From contig JAYMSP010000166.1 of the NCBI GenBank assembly GCA_036897095.1, positions 1 to 64,000 of the forward strand: 64,000 nt of DNA, read 5' to 3'. The notes under the pieces were generated by a model. The model was not told the DNA's origin. It saw only the letters and a list, made by a program, of their open reading frames with translations, and ran no database searches. Below, one piece after another: positions 36,801-50,400 of this stretch (within the stretch, counting starts at the first letter, position 1; every line of letters starts with the position of its first letter). A program made the translations under genes and the position numbers. This DNA comes from Plantago elongata (taxonomy: Eukaryota > Streptophyta > Magnoliopsida > Lamiales > Plantaginaceae).

Positions 36801-39640
36801 AAAATACTTCCAGGGAGCATAAAACCAAAATTCTTGACAAGCTTAAATTAGATATGCAGTAAACTGCCAACTATTTTGACATGAAATTTTCAGAATTCAC
36901 TGCCCATTGCGGGAGATACTTCAAAAATTTCAGCCAAACATCTGATTAACTAAGGATGGAAGAGAACGCTATCTCTGGGTAATACCTCTTACCACCATGC
37001 CCCAATTCTTCTAAGTTGCTTTATGTCCGTTCAGACATCAAAACCAGGTGAAAAATGTATGAAAGAATCTAACAATATGTTGAATAAAAGTCTATCATTT
37101 TATTCTGGATGTTTGTTCTTTGTACGAACAGTTTACCTATATCTAATTAACCATTATTAATGTATATTATAGATTGAGCATCAAATTCATATGCCATCAT
37201 TTTATGGAGCACTAGACCATGGTCCACAAGAGAAAATTTGAGAACAAACACGGCTTAATACTAACGTACAGAATTACCTTAACATCATGTACATCAACAT
37301 CTGCAAAGTGATTAAGCTTTTCAGTCAGCACGTATTCCACCTAAGAGAAACAAGAATCAATACAATAGTACCACGGAGACTGAAGGATAAAATCCAGAAA
37401 CACATTGCATAAGTATAGATGAAATGAAACTGAAGAATTTTACAGGGAAAAAGAAATATCAAGCAGAAGAGCAGTATAACTATCATTTTAAGGCACCTAA
37501 AGAATGTTCTCTAACAAAACTAAAACAGAGGATGAAGAATCAGGGCAGAATGAGATGACAGAAGAGAAACTTTCAACCTGAGACTGAAGAATTTCTTTGT
37601 AGGTTCCAATTTCTCTCAGTGCAGTTGCAAATTTCGCCATATCAGGGCCTAGCAAAGAAAATAAGTTTCATCATCATCCAATTACACATGTAAAACAAAA
37701 ATATTTGCTCTGCAAAAATATTCCCACAGTTCTTATCCAGTTTGACATGTAGGTTTCGGGCAACTCTCGGCATTAAGTACAGTCTGCTTCTTTTTCAGTA
37801 GTTGAGACTATTTGCCTTAGATGTTACTCGCATCTAACTGTTAATACTTAAAACCAACATGTAACAAGCGCAAAGAAGCAAAGACCACTAAGAGTGCTTT
37901 CTATCAAGCCATTTAAGGAAAAAACTTTTTACATGATCTAAGTTTGAAGAGTATGCATGTTGAAACACAATCATAAGTAAATGACCAGATATTGGATCAT
38001 TTATATATATTAAGCATACCTCCTATTGATACAGATATTGGATCATTATGTCCTCCTGCAAAATTTTCAAGGGCACTTGCAAAAGCAATATCAGTGTCAT
38101 ATGCATCTCCAAGGCCATCTCTGCAGTTCCCAGACCAATTTAAAGAAAAAAATTAAAAGGCTTACACATTAAAGTTAAGAAGAAACATACATCAGTATCA
38201 TAATACAAAGAACGTGAGCTATAATTCCAACGGAAGGAAACAAAAGCATGGACGTGAAACCCAATAATTTTTCGAACAACGATATACTCAAATATTACTA
38301 GCTGTCCATTCTCTTCTGTCGACGAGAAACACATAGCACCCTAAATTGTCAAACAAAAAAAAAAAATCCAACTTTGGACTTTTGGAGGCCGTATGCCTGT
38401 ATCTGTGTGTAATGTGGAACCCGGAAGGAAATGTTTGAGAAAGGGGGAGTCGGGGAGATGAAGAACTCATATGAAAAAGCAACATAACAAACCTCATATG
38501 GACATTTCATCCATGCACTTTAACATCTAAACCATTAAATCAGAAGATATTTCCTGTACTGAGGGTATTATCCAGAAAGTATTTATGCCCATCGGCAGAA
38601 CTGTTATTTCCATTAAAAAAAAAAGCAGAGAGAGAGGGTGCGGAAATAAATAAGCAGATCAATATTATTGGACTCGTGGATACAAGATTTAGTATATAAG
38701 TAAATTACATAACATTTATACATAAATCAACAGAGTGCAATGTATGTAAGCATATAAGGCCTGCGTAAGACATAAAATGCATTGTTACTGTTAATTCTTA
38801 TCATGCTGGAAAATGTGTTTGAACTTGGAATGGAATTTTTCTTATTTCCAGAAACAGTAAATGTATAGCACAAGGCTTACATGTACTTTCGACATCCTTT
38901 ATGGAACTTAAGACTTCTCTCTCTTAATACATCAGCACTTTCTTCCAACAATTGAATCTGCCAAATGAAACAAGATAGTATGAGAAACATTACTAATAGA
39001 TAAAATTGTCACAGAACACAGTGCAGCTCACTTATTAGGTCAGTATATACTTCCTATACTTTGCATATAGCAACATCGGTGGGAGGTAAATTCATCGTCC
39101 TAAAATCAAAGAATGTACCGCCTACAAAAAGGTTACCAACTATAGAAATCTACTAGTATCCAAAGATAGTAGGTTTTTGTTGTGCAACAGCAGTGTGTAG
39201 TGTAGGTACTCCATCTACAACATAAGGGATAACTGGAGAACAGGTGAAATTTTGTTGTCAACTTGTAAACGAAAAGGTCTAAGCCAAGCCAGTTGTGATG
39301 GTCATATATTTCTGCACTTATTCTAGTAATAAGTAATTAAACACTAAATGGCGCGAGGACGGTTTACACCATAACCATACAAATGGAACCTGAGCTGAAA
39401 CCAAAGATTAAACTGGTTCTAACAAGTCAGTATACATGTTCTAAATTAGCTTTTCTACAACAGAGTAACAAAATGTTGTAGAAATTAATAACTCTACTCA
39501 TGACAGGCAATGTACATCCATATATTCAATAACCGCCGTATAATTTGACATGTAATGTGATGAAAGAGAGCAGAAGGGAAATGAATTAGACCGACCTGTT
39601 GGCGAAACATGGGGGAATCATCTAGACTGGCGAAATACAT
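30816..39640 (-). CDS. AGD3: ARF GTPase-activating protein with BAR, PH and ankyrin domains (AGD3/VAN3 type)
   Basis: Stimulates GTP hydrolysis on ARF GTPases at the trans-Golgi network; Arabidopsis VAN3/SCARFACE is needed for vein continuity through auxin carrier traffic. Twenty exons in order: 39596-39640, 38881-38957, 38020-38120, 37578-37648, 37278-37340, 36670-36714, 35914-35979, 35751-35798, 35546-35641, 35417-35458, 34697-34912, 34476-34607, 34143-34379, 33888-33974, 33053-33370, 32196-32341, 32022-32112, 31449-31593, 31130-31364, 30816-30930; 791 residues against about 827 in Arabidopsis. BAR domain about 1-220; PH about 292-435 ([20 protein letters not shown], then [15 protein letters not shown]); ARF-GAP about 500-620 with CADC-x16-CIEC and arginine finger HRNLG; ankyrin repeats about 700-770. 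Exon 15 ends at a GC donor (CCAAG|GCGAGT). The start [12 protein letters not shown] matches AGD3; in-frame ATGs lie 13 codons upstream and nearer. Confidence 0.96.
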
Positions 39641-40257
39641 GATTCGATCGTTCATGTAACGGAGATCAACAACACACACTCTTGAAAGCCGAATACTGCT
39701 GCAATTACACGATCAGCATTTACTAAATCCTCATCGGCAAAATTGTTTGTTTACGAACAACAAGGACACAAACAGAAGAAGGAAACGAGAGGGAAAATCG
39801 AGAATTAGGTTTAGAAGGGAAATGCAAAGGAAATGGTGAAGAAAGAGACAAGGAGCGGAAATGGAGGAGAAATTGAGAATGGGCGTGAGTTTGCCATTTT
39901 ATACGGAGCTTGCATTTGCCATTACTACTACTATTTCTCTTCTTCTTCTTCTTCTTCTTCATGTTCATTGACAATTCTAATTCGGACTATTTTATTTATT
40001 AATCTTTCCTTTCAATATTTTACAGATAGTATATAGATCATGCGCGCCAATTCTATACTAATCTCGTTTACGTCATAGGTGACATTTCAAAGGATGAAGT
40101 AAAAAGCTTTCAAAACCAATCAATGTAAAACCAAACAATAATAAACTTCATTATCTATAGTATAAATATAGTAGTAGTACTATGTGTTATTATTTCACAC
40201 CCATCAAGGTTTATGCGGATTTCAACGACGAACTAGCAAATTTTGCACTATCATTGG
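39641..40257. other. Promoter/leader of the AGD3-like gene and 3' region of the mannosidase
   Basis: Both flanking genes are on the minus strand, so this 0.6 kb holds the 3' UTR of the upstream-lying mannosidase and the promoter of the ARF-GAP gene. A (CTT)n/(GAA)n microsatellite lies at 39937-39960, in the probable leader or core promoter of the ARF-GAP gene. No other gene seen. Confidence 0.55.
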
Positions 40258-43200
40258 TTAAGTACACACAATGATAAAGGTTCTAATTTCCATTGGGGCA
40301 AGTTCAACGACCATTCTTATAGGATCCACATGACCTCCTCTTGTAGTGCCTTGTTTTCCCTTGGAGCCTTCAACTTTCCAAACCAATCTTTTCCTTTCCA
40401 TTTCTTCTCTTTCTTGGTTTGCAGAAAGACTCATTTCTTTTATATCTTTTATCTGCTAACACCAGTTCAAATCATCAGTGTTAATCGAAGCAGACACATG
40501 TTCTCGAAATATACATTTCTTTAACTTTTGTCATGTGTTTCACCTTTTTAAATTTGAAAACTCTATTCAGATCTACGGTTGCCATAACCGACAGATCCTT
40601 GTCCTCGTCAATCTGTTATTGTATGGTGAACGTAACTTGAAAGTAATGAAAAATGAAATACAAAAGGAACCTGAGATAATTTCAGTATTTGTCTTTAAAT
40701 AGTATGAGAAATAGAACCTCGAATAAATGAGCTAGGCGAATCAGAACAGATCCATCTTCAAGCTCCTAAGGTTCATAAGAGTGTGAAACGATCAGCTTCA
40801 GAATATAGTTCTAGGTCATATTTCATCACTTTCAAGTTCATTCATGTACCTGAACGGTTATGATTGCAACATTATCCGGTAGCTTGTAAGAGGGATCCAT
40901 TGCTGAAAATGTTGGTCTTGGAAAGTTGGTCCACTTTGCATCCTGCTTACATATTGTCTCAGTTGAAAATTATGAGCAAAGAGACAGACAAGATCAAGAC
41001 TATTTATGTTATAAGATACCTCCTCAGAGAATGCTAAGAGAAACGGCGAGTAGACTTCTTGTCCAAATGAACGCCTCCACCTGGATCCTTGTCCAACTGG
41101 ATCAAATCTTACATAATATTTTCCTTGAACCTGTAAAGTTATGCATTGTGTGGCCAGTATTCATGTCGCAATTCATATTATAAATCCACAAGAAAACACT
41201 ACCATGTGATACACAGGTAATTTCTTATCAAGAACATTGAAAGTAGAGTTACTTTGCGACATATATAATGATATTGGATTAATGTATGACCAAATGATGT
41301 AAAGATAGCAAAAGTATAATGCTGGAAGGTGAGTCAATTGCTCACTTTATAGACACATTGTCTAAAACAAAATGCAGTGGTTTAACCATCCATGAAACAT
41401 CAAGTCATATCATTTTTACTCCATTATGGTGTGATAATGTTTGTGGTAAAGAGTAAGCTTACTGCTAAGCCTGAACATATATCATGATCACAAACTTGTT
41501 CGTCTAGAGCCTCTTCAACACCTTTACCGTCATCATTAAGCAATCTCCTACATGGATGCTTTTAGTTAGTATTATTTTCTGAAAGAGTATAACAATGATG
41601 AACAATAAGAAATATATGAAGCAACCTGTGGAGCATTATCTCCAGCTCGCCATCCATAATACTAGATCCACCTACTGCTCTATCCACCAAAATTGAGAGC
41701 TCTACGCTATGATCTTTGATGTAAATCCCATGATTGACCTGAAATAAATTCATCAAATATATGAATACGGAAGTGGAAATGTATACATGCTTTTGAGTTT
41801 TAGACATACGGGGTAGTAATTTCCTGCAATTGGTTGGTTCACTTGGAGGTGCCAATCAGCTCTGTAGTCTCGAATCTACCACAATGAAAACAATAGTGGC
41901 AGGGAGCCAATAAATCTTGTGCAAATGTTTGTTAAGTCACGGTAAATAAGATTTGTAGTAAGATTCGTAGTGAAGGTTCAATGAAAGTGACACACCCTTT
42001 TAACATAATCACGTCCATTGGAGTCTGTATAAAAGGTCTTGTTGTTTTCTATTGTGCTTTTAATTTGAGTCACAATCTCTTTCCCAATCTGGTCATCAGT
42101 CGGTATGGGACCAACCTGTAACTTAACATGCATGATGAGTTTACATGTGTGTGTGCGTGCAATTTGACATGTAATGAAAGTTGGAGAGCTGACGGATTCA
42201 CCATAAATTCCATCTCAGCATATTCCTGCTCCTTGTACACTCTTGTAATCTAAGAAATATACATGTAAGCAATGTCATTGTAAGAGAGGATAAAAAGCTA
42301 CAATAAATATATTCTTTTGATTTAAGATGTCTATGTTCCGAGGTAACTTGCCATTTACGACATTGATGCATTACAAGTCTCATGGAAATACCGATTGTTA
42401 CGTGCATCAAATAGAATATCACTGTGATATGTAATATGCAAGAAATTTTCTATATAATAACTCACTAAGTTTGCATCTAACCTGATATACATATGAATCG
42501 ATCATCTTGTGAACTTCATCAAAAAGCGGTCCTTCAAAAACGGCTAGTCCAGTCTAGAATTCACACAAGCGAGTTTTACTACACGAACCGAGTGCACAAG
42601 TCGTGGGATTAAATTTGAAGCATTGAGTAAATACCTTCCGTTTGACTTGTAGTGGAGAAGTACCATTTGAACGAAAGATGTATGCTCCCGAAGCCTTCAC
42701 CAAGTGACTAAAATTGTTTAATTTCCTAATGATTGACATCAATTGTCGGGAAAAACATAATCAAATTGTTCCAGTTACCTGGCCATCAAGAGATCCATCA
42801 TCTGCAGCATAGTATTTGTATGATTGTTCCACTGAAATGTTCACCTTGGACATTAAGAAATGTTATTAATTATTGAAACCAAAACGACCACCAATGGTAG
42901 ACTGCTCTTGACCACTAATAACATAAAAGAAAGAAAATGATTAATATATAAATGACATACTAAGCTTCTTGTGTTGATGTATTTCACAAGATTTCCATCA
43001 CTTCCAGAATATACAAGCTTTAAGTTTCCCTGGCCTACTTCAATATCACCAGGTTTCCCTGTGTCAAACTTGTATGATGTATGTTTCACCATACCAGAAG
43101 CTGCAATATCATGCACATACGAGAGAATTAATAGTTAATGCACTGACATTCTATGTAGGATTTTTTACATTACGGCTATTTCAGAAATATAGTTTGGCAA

Positions 43201-46200
43201 CCTGTTGTGTTCGCATCTGAAATGACATAAGTTCTAAAACCTAATGGTGGAACTTCAGCAGTAAATGATAGCAAATACTTGGGGTTGACAGTGGTGGATT
43301 TCCCCATATATGCTGTGGCATATGTATTTCTCATGGCCAATGACGCATTAACTAATGGATTGATCTGGGACAATATAAATTTTCCAGCAGAATCTTTTAC
43401 AGTGACACTATCGCTGAGTACCTGCATTGTGTGTGTATGGCATAAAAGTCCAAGAAATACGAATAGAACAATTAGTTGAGTCCTACTTCAGGTTAGGTGT
43501 ACCGATTTAGCTAGTAGCCCTACCAAAAGAAAAAAATACTTACCGGGAGTCTGACAACAGCTCTTTTTTTCCATCCAAGTGGGTTGTATACTACTACTGC
43601 CTACAAAATCAAGTTAAATCATTTTCAACGATAAATATCCAATCGAATTGTATACACTTGAAAGACAACATTTCATTTGTAGTATACTCACTAGTTTTTT
43701 CCCAGTAGATAGGTCAACTTCCGTTGGAGGACAATAACTAATGTTCAAAAGAGGACACTAAAAGGCAAAAATAAGATATTAATAACAAGAAGCTATATCC
43801 TTCTAAAGAAAACTACAACCTATTGAACTTCATAAACTGAACAAGTCACCATGCGGACAAAGTGTTCAAATTTTTACCTGTGTGAAGTTTGTTACAGATT
43901 GCGTCAAGCTACCAAGGGAAGATGCTACAACTTCTTCGGACTGCATGAAGTCGAATAAGTGTATGTTAGTTTAAATGTTTTACGCTACCTTCGGTTTGCA
44001 TGTTTAATTTTCAATATGTGGAATGCTCGTCTACTCCATCCAAGTGAGATTTTGAGAACAAGAAAGACAAATCTATCTCACCTCCTTGTAACCTATTGAC
44101 AATCGTTTTGCATAGTCATCGGCCACATGCTGCTTTTGAGTACCAGTTATTGCATCATGATGTTGCGCTATCGCTAATGCTTCAGCTAAAGAGTCTGTTG
44201 TAGGCCTTGATTTATTTCTCCCTTTAAGCATTTCTAACTGCCTTGCCGCCTGATTAAATACAACACGGTTTCAATATAGAAAATATGCACGTTCAAGATG
44301 TTACCCTAATATAAAGAAAGAAAACAAAATAGATAATTGAAATGTTAGGGTTGTTGGACTGACCATATAGTAGCCACTCAACATTCGGACATAGCCTTTG
44401 TGGGAAGGCCTACTTGTATAGTAGCCTGTCCAATAAGCATTTTCCCCGTCTGCGTATCTAAAAAAATCAACTGAGTCAACTGCACGAATCTTAAATGCAA
44501 TACATGATCATTGCTTAAGCTAAGAGGAGACTTTCTAACACTCACGGAAAGTAGTCATCAGTTTTAAGTGGCCACGATTCATTTAAAGCGTGTTTTGCAT
44601 CAGCATACAACGACGGAGTCGAATACAGAGCATTGATCCTGCCATCCTGCATCCATGAAAAGGTAAGTCTAACAAGAATGTAACATTAAACAATGCATTG
44701 TTTTCAATCAAATTAATGTTGATAGTATGGTGAATTCATTTATTCAAATAAAAATAATAAGAAAGTTTCCCCACGTAAATAAAGAGGCCTATAACTTTTT
44801 CCGAGGTGCAATACATTTTATGTTATGGAAGTTCTAACATCAATAATGCATTTAAAGAATAACTCACTTGATTCGCATAATGTATGAGCTTGTCCATATT
44901 ACGGAACCATGATTCCGCGAATTGGTACTTGAAATCTGTTCCCATTGTAAACATAATGTGATTCGAACGAGTAACATTAGCCTGCGAAAAAAAAAGTTCG
45001 TTGATAGATGATATACAGAGCGCAAACTATTCCTAAAATATGATGCAGAGTGTCCATATACCTGTATGAGTGCAGCTTCCACAAAATCATCTACACGCTC
45101 TTGAACATTGTAGTCAAATAGGGTGATGTCATCCTCCAGTCATACAAATATATGGTATCAACATTTTGCAAGAAAATATATTCAAAATCCATGAATTTTA
45201 TAAGCTAAAAAGTTACCTGAACAACATTGCTATCCTCACCGACTTCAAAGTAAAAGCCACTGGGAGGTTCATAAAATCCAGTATAGAATGCGCCAGAAAA
45301 TACCTTACATAAGAAATAAAAATGATATAACTATATCTTTTGCAACTTAGTATCTTGCATTGAAAGGTACTTGGGGCTACGTAAGAAACACAAGGGATAT
45401 AAAAGACATAATAAATAAACATTGGCATTTAAATAGTGGGCATGTAACAAAACAGTACGTAGGAGTTTTTAAACAAATAATTTACCTGAGAGGATGAACC
45501 ACGAGAATTGGAACCCTGCCATATGACCTCAAGCGTTTTGTCACCTAGTCGCTTGGCTCTGTCTTGATAATCAATGCGAGCAAAGAATAGAGAGTCGAAT
45601 CCAACCTATGACATGCAAATTGATGCTTAGGACCATTACTCATGTGATGAGATGATTTATTGAACACTGCCACATGTATTGATTCAGTGAATAAAACTTG
45701 TGTTTGATTCTAGACTCGTTAAGTACCTCTGCGCTCAAAAGGTAAGCTTGAACAGCAGAATGTCCGAACGGATCTATTTGCCAACCAACTCTAGGAGTGA
45801 CATTGAATTGTTGCTTGATATACCTATGGCCTAATGTTGTTTGATCTATCATGTCTATGTAATGTGTTGTCGCCTCATCGTGCATGCACATACCTCCATT
45901 TCTGTGCATGTATGTTTTAGAACACAAAGATAAAAATAATGCCATAAAAAAGTTTTATTTTATTTTATACAACACTCAATCTATTATGTACATGAACTCA
46001 AGTTGTCCAGAAGTGACAAGTTTCCTGACTGTGCTCTGCATCAACTGACTTTGCCGTCTCCACCACATCTGGAAAAAGGCCTGAAAGAAAAATTTATTAA
46101 TTGACCGGAAAGGAAAGTCATACTACTTAATTATGCATTCAATTCAATAGATATAAAACAATTACCTGCTCAGCAAAAACAAATTTTCTGTTCTTATCAG

Positions 46201-46542
46201 CCAGTAAAGCCGGTACTAATGAGTCAAGCACATTTTCAATGCAACCTACCTATACATAACACAAAAAAAACAGTAACAATTTTTTCAAAAAACCAAATAT
46301 CTCAACAATAATTCACTATAAGGGTAAGGATTCAGTTCAACACATACGTGGATTGAGTTATTGGACCCAAAGTAGTACTGATCAATGGTTTTCTTCCAGG
46401 CAATGTCGTCGTGGCTATGAGGTACCAAATGAACATTCAACTTTTCCGGAACAATACGTCCAACAGTATCATATGTACAATTGACCACGCCAAATACTAA
46501 AAAGATTGATGATACAATCGAATAAAGCAGAAAACTCGACAT
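40258..46542 (-). CDS. Class II alpha-mannosidase, glycoside hydrolase family 38
   Basis: Acid alpha-mannosidase of the lysosomal/vacuolar type, trimming mannose from N-glycans in vacuole or cell wall. Twenty-nine exons between 46348-46542 (first) and 40258-40452 (last); all phases close to 996 residues. Others in order begin at 46249, 46080, 45901, 45605, 45303, 45133, 44981, 44646, 44457, 44249, 43940, 43757, 43600, 43421, 43100, 42844, 42694, 42553, 42249, 42115, 41875, 41738, 41547, 41130, 40942, 40765, 40612. Signal peptide: first ~22 residues ([20 protein letters not shown]). Zinc site HSHDD (42-46), nucleophile Asp166 in WQIDPFGHS, and [10 protein letters not shown] are intact. Several NxS/T glycosylation sites follow. 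The usual HDDVGWLKT reads HDDIAWKKT. The C-terminus ends shortly after MEIRTFII, lacking the tail of some relatives. The start is the Met before the signal peptide. Confidence 0.95.
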
Positions 46543-46705
46543 TGCAACAAGTGCCTTCACTCTGATCTCGAATAAAATATGAACCAATGAATCAAAGGAC
46601 AAAGATATATAAAGTTGAATTGTTATATATTCCACAAATATATGAGTCATTGGTCAAAAGTGAAAGTTGGATTCTTTATGAAAATCATTGGAATACTGGA
46701 TAAAA

Positions 46706-46785
46706 GGAGTAATCAATTAAAAATTCCAATGTGTTTCAATGGAATAAGGAGTAATCAATTAAAATTTCCTATGTGGTTCAATGGG
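46706..46785. repeat. Tandem duplication, 42-bp unit
   Basis: Two adjacent copies start at 46706 and 46748, each GGAGTAATCAATTAAAA followed by TTCC.ATGTG.TTCAATGG. They lie about 160 bp before the mannosidase start, in the shared divergent promoter. Confidence 0.8.
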
Positions 46786-47353
46786 TTACTAGTTATGTAA
46801 TTAGTGGTCAGAGAAATGTATGGTACTCTGTGACTACTGTATAAACTAATAACTTCAATGGTAAGATTATTTCTTTGTCCTCCATATTTGGCTAAGGACC
46901 AATCATCGTCACCAATATATAATAAATTATGATCTTGACTTTTCTCACTTGAAAAAATGCAAATTAACTTTGTACCACATGCCATTTTATTACATGCACA
47001 ATTGAAATGCTAGATATAATATCCAAGGTGCAAAAATTTTGGTATGATCAAGTTAAAAGAATACCAAATGTTTATTTTTTTTAGTCAAAGAGATAAAACC
47101 GGCATGAATTATAAAAAGATCTATAATATTTAAATAATATTCGACCTTTGCAAAATTTTCATACGTAAATACGACGTATTGAAGAAATTCTTGATACGTA
47201 TCATTTTCCCGAGGATTTGTATTAATGGGACCAGAACTGATCATTCACATTCTAGTCGCGCGCTAGCCATTGCGCACATAGTTTTATAATCCAGGTCAAG
47301 GCTAGATCTTCTTAAACGTTGACATGTGCATACAACCCGACCCGGTGAGAGTG
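46786..47353. other. Divergent promoter region between mannosidase and TAF5
   Basis: The two start codons are about 0.9 kb apart and point away from each other. The DNA is AT-rich with no open frame of note. Both promoters must lie here. Confidence 0.5.
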
Positions 47354-47360
47354 TATAAAA
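47354..47360 (+). promoter_or_regulatory. TATA box of the TAF5 gene
   Basis: TATAAAA about 100 bases before the ATG at 47459, in the context GTGTATAAAAGCACAC. The expected start of transcription would be near 47385-47390. Confidence 0.6.
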
Positions 47361-47458
47361 GCACACAGTGAAGTGGAGGTTCTGTTACAGACAGAAATTA
47401 GGGCTCACAGAAAGACCAATTTGGGGAAGAAGAGATTTTGCTGAATTGAGAGCTGACA

Positions 47459-50400
47459 ATGGACCCAGAAGAAATCGACAAGGTACTGCTAGCGTATCTG
47501 GAAAAGAGGGGCTACTCGCTATCTGGTCTTGCTTTTCTCAAAGAGAAAGAGCAACAACACAACAATACTGCACAAATCGATCCTGATGTTGCCAAACAGA
47601 TTCTAGCCTTTGTCGAGTATGATATTAACCCAATGTTTTATTGTTACATTCTTTCTCGTTTGCAAAATTCAGCTCACTGTATGTTTCTGGAGACTAATTC
47701 GTAGCTGTTTGATTGGACGACCGTTTTTATATATTAGTTTTTGTTTTGCTTGCGTTCAGATTATTTCGCGTATTAGTTTGGTCACATTGGTGCTTCTATG
47801 TGTCAAAAAAGGGAGAATGACTATTTTCGACATGCTTGTTTAGTGTTGTTATGGATACTGTCATTATAAGGTGTGAGTTTATGAGCGATGCTTAGAGTTT
47901 GACTGACTCTTTTCAGAGTGGACGGTCCTCCACAGTACCAGGAAGCATACGGCAAGCTTCGTACCTGGGCTTATGATTCATTAGACCAATACCGGGTAAG
48001 TAATACTACTTTCAAATCATCTTTTAATTGTTATTGGTGAGTTCAAACATAAATATGCACTAGAATACAGCTTTGACTGTCTAGCAAACCTTAGTCTCAA
48101 GTCGATGAAAGTTCTGAGTTAGATTTATTTATGATATTGATTGCTGCAATTTGTTCTTATCCTTCTATGACTAACGGGCATAGATACTTGTGGAATACTA
48201 GCTTTGATGTTTGTTGTCCTGTTTTGTGTCATTTTTACCTTTGCAGCATGAATTTGTCCGTGTTCTGTATCCAGTATTTATCCATGCTTTTATGGATCTT
48301 GTGGCCAAGGGCCATATCCAGGAAGGTATTTTCCTTTTTACAATTGATAAGGCAAATTCAAACACACCCAAGCTCTTTGTGACCTGGGGCTGTCCCTTGC
48401 GGACTGTATTTCATGTTTATATGCCGTGCTCTGTTCCTCCATTGATTTATTTCTGAAATAATGTGTTTCAGCTCGAGCATTTTTTAATAACTTTCGGGGA
48501 GACCATGAGATAACACATTCGCGTGACCTCTTAAAATTAGAAGGCGTTCTTTCTCCTTCACATCTGCAGGTATATCACTTGGTCATAGAATGATGACTGG
48601 ATTCTTATTTTTTGTTTAGTTGTCATAACAATCCTCAAACTTCCATTCATGCAGGAAATGGAATTCGCACATTCGATTAGGCAGAATAAAGCTAACATTA
48701 AAATGTGTCAAGTAATTTTTTTATCTCCTGTAACATTATAATGCATCATTTTCTTGTTGGTTGTGGGCTACATTAGTCACTACTCACTAGGATTGTTCAT
48801 GCCTCTGAGATAAGAAAAGTGTTGATTCATCCAAGTAGAGCGTGTAAATTAGAATTCTATTATGTTTTACTTGAGAGGAGGCCAAATGTTCTTGTATGCT
48901 GCAATATGTACCAGAAGTTACATATTGTTATGCTTTGGAATTTATGCATCATGCTATGATTAGGGCATGGGGCATAAATGTGAACTCTTTATAAGAGGAA
49001 CATTTGGAGGGTACTCAAAAATCCGTACAATCTGGCAGTGCATTTCCTATATATGAATAGGTTTTATAAACGAATATTGTTTTCTTTAAGAGTCTGTTAT
49101 TCCATAAAATGTAAAGCTGGTAAAACAAGTTGAGTGTTGTAGTGATAGTATTTTGTTGAATCTATACTATATTGATGAATAGTTGATATAAACAAAAGTT
49201 ATCATCATGAACAAGGTTGTATGAACAACTCCTGCAGCCAAAATTGCATTATTTGAGAGCAAAATTAGGCCTGTCTTTACAGAGAATAGAATTGTTCAAA
49301 TCATACTTCTGTAGTTTATGTTATTCATCTGATCTATGTAGCTATATCAACCTAGGTCTTCATGGCATGTGTTACAGAGGTTAGGAAAATATTTTATTGC
49401 TTGTAACATAAGATGTAACTCTGTGTTTTTTTGTTGCTGGATTTGTTCTTATTCTTTACATTTATCTTTCCAGTACGCGTATGACTTACTCCTACAATTC
49501 TTACACAATTCTCCATCAATTACAATGCTTGGAATAATTAACGAGCACATCAATTTTCAAGGTTCAATTCTTTTCTCTTATAGTAGGTTATTCATTATTG
49601 CGTTCTCGTTAACTTCTTGTATGCACATTCTACTTTTATGCGGGAGTATTAAATTGATGATACACTGGCAGTTTCTCCTGGGCAGCCAAGCTCAATTGCC
49701 GACGATGCCGAATATGTTAATCTATTTGGCAGTGGCCAAGATGCAGCTAATCTTGTAAATCAGAAAGAAATTCATTGGGGGGTTAGTGAAAACCACTGCT
49801 TTTTTCTCTCATCCTTTTCAGCCTTCATGAGTATTATCTTGATGAAAGTCTTAAAACGCCTTGCTGTTTATTGAGATATGTGGTTGTTTCTGCTTTGGCT
49901 TTTATGTTATCATTGTCACTGGGTTTGGACAATTTTTTTTTCTTTTTGCTTCCCATGAAGCTTTACAATCTCATGCTCACAAGCTTAGGCTGTCTAGGAT
50001 GTCATTTTGTTTCAATGTTCTCATCCTTAAAGTACCCTGCATGCGGTTGGGAGCACTTTATTGCTCGCAGGGCATAGGGACTTCACGTTGGTTTTTGTCA
50101 TTCATTGTGAAAATAGCCATTTTGTCTTGGTCTCTCAACTGTTCTTGCTTGTTTCAAAATAATGTTTGAATGATTCAGATAGTTTGACTGATCATTGCAT
50201 CTGTCTGTGGAGACTTGGAAACAAGATATCCCCTGGATTGTTAACAATCTATACTGGAGAGTTTCTTTTTTTCTTAATGAAAAATATACTTTTAATGTGC
50301 GCTTTACTGATGGTGCTCTTCTTGGTGGGATCCTTCCATCGGTTTTCCTTCTGTTTTAATAAGTAAGAAACAGTGCATTTTTTGGAGTTGAAATCAAGGT

